From positions 126,041,132-126,105,131 of the forward strand of contig NC_067282.1 in the NCBI RefSeq assembly GCF_020740795.1: 64,000 nucleotides of DNA, written 5' to 3'. Below are positions 61,301 through 64,000 of this stretch, one piece after another. A program made the translations under genes and the position numbers. Under the pieces are notes generated by a model. It was not told the origin of the DNA. It saw only the letters and a program-made list of their open reading frames with translations, and made no database searches. Position 1 is the stretch's first letter. Each line of letters starts with the position of its first letter. The DNA comes from Apus apus. Taxonomy: Eukaryota; Chordata; Aves; Apodiformes; Apodidae.

Positions 61301-63624
61301 CATCATTGGTATTCCACTGTCCCAGAAACTCTGCTGCCCCATCTCACTGCTTTTTCAAGTGGCTCAAAACCCTTCAATCTTTTTCCCCACCAGAGAACTC
61401 CTGGGGTCTCCATCCAAAAGAAGGAACACCCATGTTTTTCCAGATGGGAAAAATTAGGAGTGAGAGATATTTGCAGTGCTTACCAAGTGCTCCCTTCCCC
61501 ATCCTGCTGCCCAAAGACACTGTAGGACCCATCTCTGTGCCTATAAAGAAGCTGCATCTGGTACCCTGTGGAGATGGGAACAGTGACTAATACAGCACAG
61601 TAACACAGACGGGCCAGCACTGACAGGGCAAGGGCAGTTTTGGTAGGTTGAACACAGGAGAAGGCCGAAGAGCAAGGTGTGTCTGTTGTACTTGCCATTG
61701 CGCAGGAATCCTGATGCCCTCTCCTTGATCTCAGGGGTCAGCTGCCTCGTCTTCTCCAGGTATTGCAGCACATAGACAATGGGGGCAAACAACACCATGT
61801 TCTGCTCCCCACAGCCATGGGGCATCTGCACTAGGTGGTCTAGGTTCTGCAGTGCCTGCCCCATGAGGTCACCTACACATGGGTGTAAGAAACAAAACAA
61901 GTGTGTGATTTTACATGCTTCTCAGCCAGGCAGTGGATAATAGCACTTCACCTCAGCACAGGAGCAAAACACTGGAGAGAGAAGGAAAGAGGAGCAAACA
62001 ACAGACTGCAGGACAGAGAGTACTGACTGTTTTGCCTCTTCCTAGTCTGGCATTATGATGCAGGGGGACCACACTATGGAGTAGCTGGGGAACTTTCCCT
62101 CATTATTAGCTTTTGCAGTCTGAAGGGCTCCAACCATAACAAGTACTACTAAGAGGCCATGAGCAGAGCTGCCATCATTCAGTGTGTGTCATGCAGAAAA
62201 TATAAAAGCACTTAGGGAAAGGTTGAGATGCTTCTGGTCTCTAGCCAGGCCTGCTCTACCTGGCCATATGTCAAGCATCAAGATGTCAGTATGTCAGCTG
62301 GTCAGATGGTGTGAAGGTGTTCATATGTCCTCCAGGCAGCCAGAAAAGCCTTGTATTTGGTTTCCTCCTTTGGGGCTTTGTTGCTTAATATACATGATTA
62401 TTTATGCCAGGCCCTACTTCATACCAATTCTGGCCTGGGGGCCAACACAAAGAAGTGTATTGAATGGCAGGCATGTGTGGTCCCAGTAGTCTCTCCAAAC
62501 TGCTCTTTTGCAACTTAGCAATGCCAAGGAGGATTTATTCTCTCCAGGAGTTTCTGCTGTAGCAGCAAACTTAGCAGGGAGACAAAATGGGTATGAGCTT
62601 TGCTGATTGCACCTACATGGAACTAACCAAGATCTCAAAGCCCCAGTAAATAATAATGACCTAGAGTCTCTGGTCCTAAGCCTTAGCTAGAAAAATAAGG
62701 ATTATTCTCCTCTGCAGATTACTTTTCCCATGAAATCCTAAGAATGAATCCAGAAATCTGAAAGCTTGGTCTTGGCAAACTGCAGAGAATAGAAACACAG
62801 CATCCTCTCTTTCAAGCAGTTTCATGTCAAATGCATCCCCTGATACCACTGCCAACTTAAGCGTTGCTCCTCTGTAACAGCAGTCAATAAGCCCACAAGA
62901 GAAATCACTTACCTGAGATGGAAATGGAAGCTCTAGCAGATCCCTTCACTACATTGTCAGGGAGGTGAAGGGACACAGGTTCTTCAGCCCTGTTTCCTGA
63001 TGACAACAGGATAAAGATGTAGTCTTAAAAATCAACCCAAATGCATCTAAGCAGAAAGAAAAGACTGACACAGACGAATGGGACACTGCCTACTTCCTGC
63101 TGAGACATACTGCTCCCTACAGTCTGTCCTACTCATTACACCAAGCTTCATTTTCTGGAAGTTTCTCTGATTAAAAGAGTGGTGAGGCTTACCAAGCTTC
63201 ACAACTCAATTGACTACAATCCACAAGTTTCACAAGAATCACAGCTGGTCATCACTCAGCAGCAGGACATCCTGGAGAGACTTATAATGCTGCAGGGACA
63301 GGGTGGGAGGACTGGAGCCCTCACTGGTGACAATCAAGCCCCAAGAATGCCTCTGGGCAGCAGTATGGGAGGAGACTACAGAGCAGGATTTTGCCACCTA
63401 TGTGGCAAATTCAGTAGGACAACACACGTGGAAGTAATATTTCTTGTTCTTTCCTGTCTAATAGGAAAAATATTTTGAAAACATTCTTCCATCAGATGTT
63501 CCACAGTTTAGTCCTACTCTCAAATCTAGCTATTTCAGGCTGCAGCACCCATTCAGGCTGTCCACATACCTCCTCTTGGGCACAGAAGGGAGCTGTAAGA
63601 TTTCTCCACTAAGACACCTTCTGG
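56498..63624 (-). CDS. Gene 3: alpha-2-macroglobulin-like protein, A2ML1-like, 3' part only
   Basis: This is the C-terminal 550 residues of a third A2M-family inhibitor on the minus strand. Fourteen coding exons (numbered 22-35 by analogy with gene 2) are in phase and end in TGA at 56498-56500. The visible order is end of MG7/CUB ([16 protein letters not shown]), thioester GCGEQ at 61802-61816, thioester-domain helices, and receptor-binding domain ending in YSAVCS. Exons for the signal peptide, macroglobulin domains and bait lie beyond the right edge. From memory, the thioester region ([20 protein letters not shown] and what follows) reads closest to human A2ML1, but the paralogues are close and no symbol is assigned. 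Odd points are a GC-AG intron after exon 24 and a non-consensus donor after exon 28. Confidence 0.94.
58463..61565 (-). other. Gene 3 exons 25-30: thioester-domain helices and second CUB part
   Basis: The exons are 61484-61565 (82), 60654-60810 (157), 60346-60420 (75), 59373-59535 (163), 58817-59031 (215) and 58463-58678 (216). They encode [96 protein letters not shown] and [17 protein letters not shown]. The last exon ends SSCILAQ where the family usually has GCVYVQ or GCVYLQ. The exon 28 donor is GTGCTG, non-consensus but required by frame. A CR1 element (about 59760-60197) lies in the intron between exons 27 and 28. Confidence 0.92.
59760..60197 (+). mobile_element. CR1 3' fragment, intron 27 of gene 3
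   Basis: This CR1 copy, antisense to gene 3, contains CTCTCTACAACTACCTGAAA, TTAGACTAGATATTAGGAAG and ACTGGAACAGGCTGCCCAGG blocks and ends ATGATTCTGTGATTC. A G/T-rich stretch at about 60029-60120 interrupts the 3' part. Confidence 0.9.
61696..61872 (-). other. Gene 3 exon 24: thioester exon with GC splice donor
   Basis: This 177-base exon encodes [20 protein letters not shown]. The thioester Cys is codon 61811-61813 and the Gln is codon 61802-61804. The exon must end at 61696 to keep the paralogue length and frame. The intron then starts GCAAGT, the consensus of the minor GC-AG intron class, instead of GTAAGT. Confidence 0.93.
62913..63624 (-). other. Gene 3 exons 22-23: end of MG7 and first part of CUB
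   Basis: Exon 22 is 63570-63624 (55 bases, one codon longer than in genes 1 and 2), encoding [18 protein letters not shown]. Exon 23 is 62913-62996 (84 bases), encoding [20 protein letters not shown]. Splice sites are canonical. No further exon of the gene is recognisable in 63625-64000, which is read as intron. Confidence 0.9.
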
Positions 63625-64000
63625 CTGCCAGGGCAGGAACGTGAGAAACAAGATTACACACAAAATTCCCCCAAAGCAGCAAAATTTCAGAGCAAGTTCA
63701 GGTCTTAATTCAGTGGTTAGTCCTCAGGCCATCACGGACTCCATCCTCCTCACCTTTTCCAGGTGGGCACTGCAGCTGCCTGCTTAACTGCTCAAGAGAG
63801 CAAGAGCAAGGTGAGGGATGGGGCACTCTGGTCAGTGAGCAAATACAAAAGCTCACATACAATGGATGATTGAGCAGGGAAAGGAGAAACACAGATATGG
63901 TGTATGAATGCAGCTCAAGAAAGAGCACTGCAGTAAGGGAACAGGTTTGGCTAGGTCCTGAGAAGAACAAAGCAAGCTGAGACACAGCCTTGGTATGCTA

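Noticed and set aside
62000-62900. Possible small genes in intron 23 of gene 3
   Set aside because: Only short unrelated open frames without homology, splice or promoter support.

Overview
The window looks like bird genomic DNA. It holds three multi-exon genes of one vertebrate family, separated by compact introns. The dispersed repeats are almost all CR1 non-LTR retrotransposons, recognised by reverse-transcriptase fragments and by tails ending in short ATTCTATG-like repeats. There are no Alu, L1 or B-type repeats. A crocodilian or turtle origin is less likely but not excluded. There is no sign of prokaryotic DNA.

All three genes encode large secreted protease-trapping inhibitors of the alpha-2-macroglobulin (A2M) family, of the A2ML1/ovostatin type. 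Gene 1 is on the minus strand. Its start codon is at 26120-26118 and its last visible coding exon ends at 551; the receptor-binding C-terminus lies off the left edge. I could trace 30 coding exons with an unbroken frame of 1,282 codons. Gene 2 is on the plus strand and complete: 35 coding exons from 28060 to 53789 encode 1,467 residues, with a probable 3' UTR exon at about 54704-54885. Gene 3 is on the minus strand and enters from the right edge: 14 coding exons from 63624 to 56498 encode the last 550 residues. Genes 1 and 2 are head to head, about 1.9 kb apart at their ATGs. Genes 2 and 3 are tail to tail, about 2.7 kb apart at their stops.

Exon order, most exon lengths and the exon phases are shared by the three genes, so this is a local duplication cluster. 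The family works as a molecular trap. A protease cuts the bait region, the molecule collapses around it, and an internal Cys-Gln thioester (GCGEQ) can bind the prey covalently; a C-terminal domain then mediates clearance. All three genes keep GCGEQ. The two visible bait regions differ strongly: gene 1 is rich in Lys/Arg and gene 2 is rich in Glu/Asp, which suggests division of labour between proteases.

The long non-coding stretches are introns and two intergenic spacers. Apart from CR1 copies, A-rich or pyrimidine-rich runs and a few candidate signals, I recognise nothing in them. No tRNA, rRNA, CRISPR, prophage or bacterial mobile element was seen. Exon boundaries were placed by hand from splice consensus, frame continuity and paralogue comparison, so single sites may be off by a few bases. 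Comparisons with human proteins and named chicken proteins come from general knowledge, not a search.
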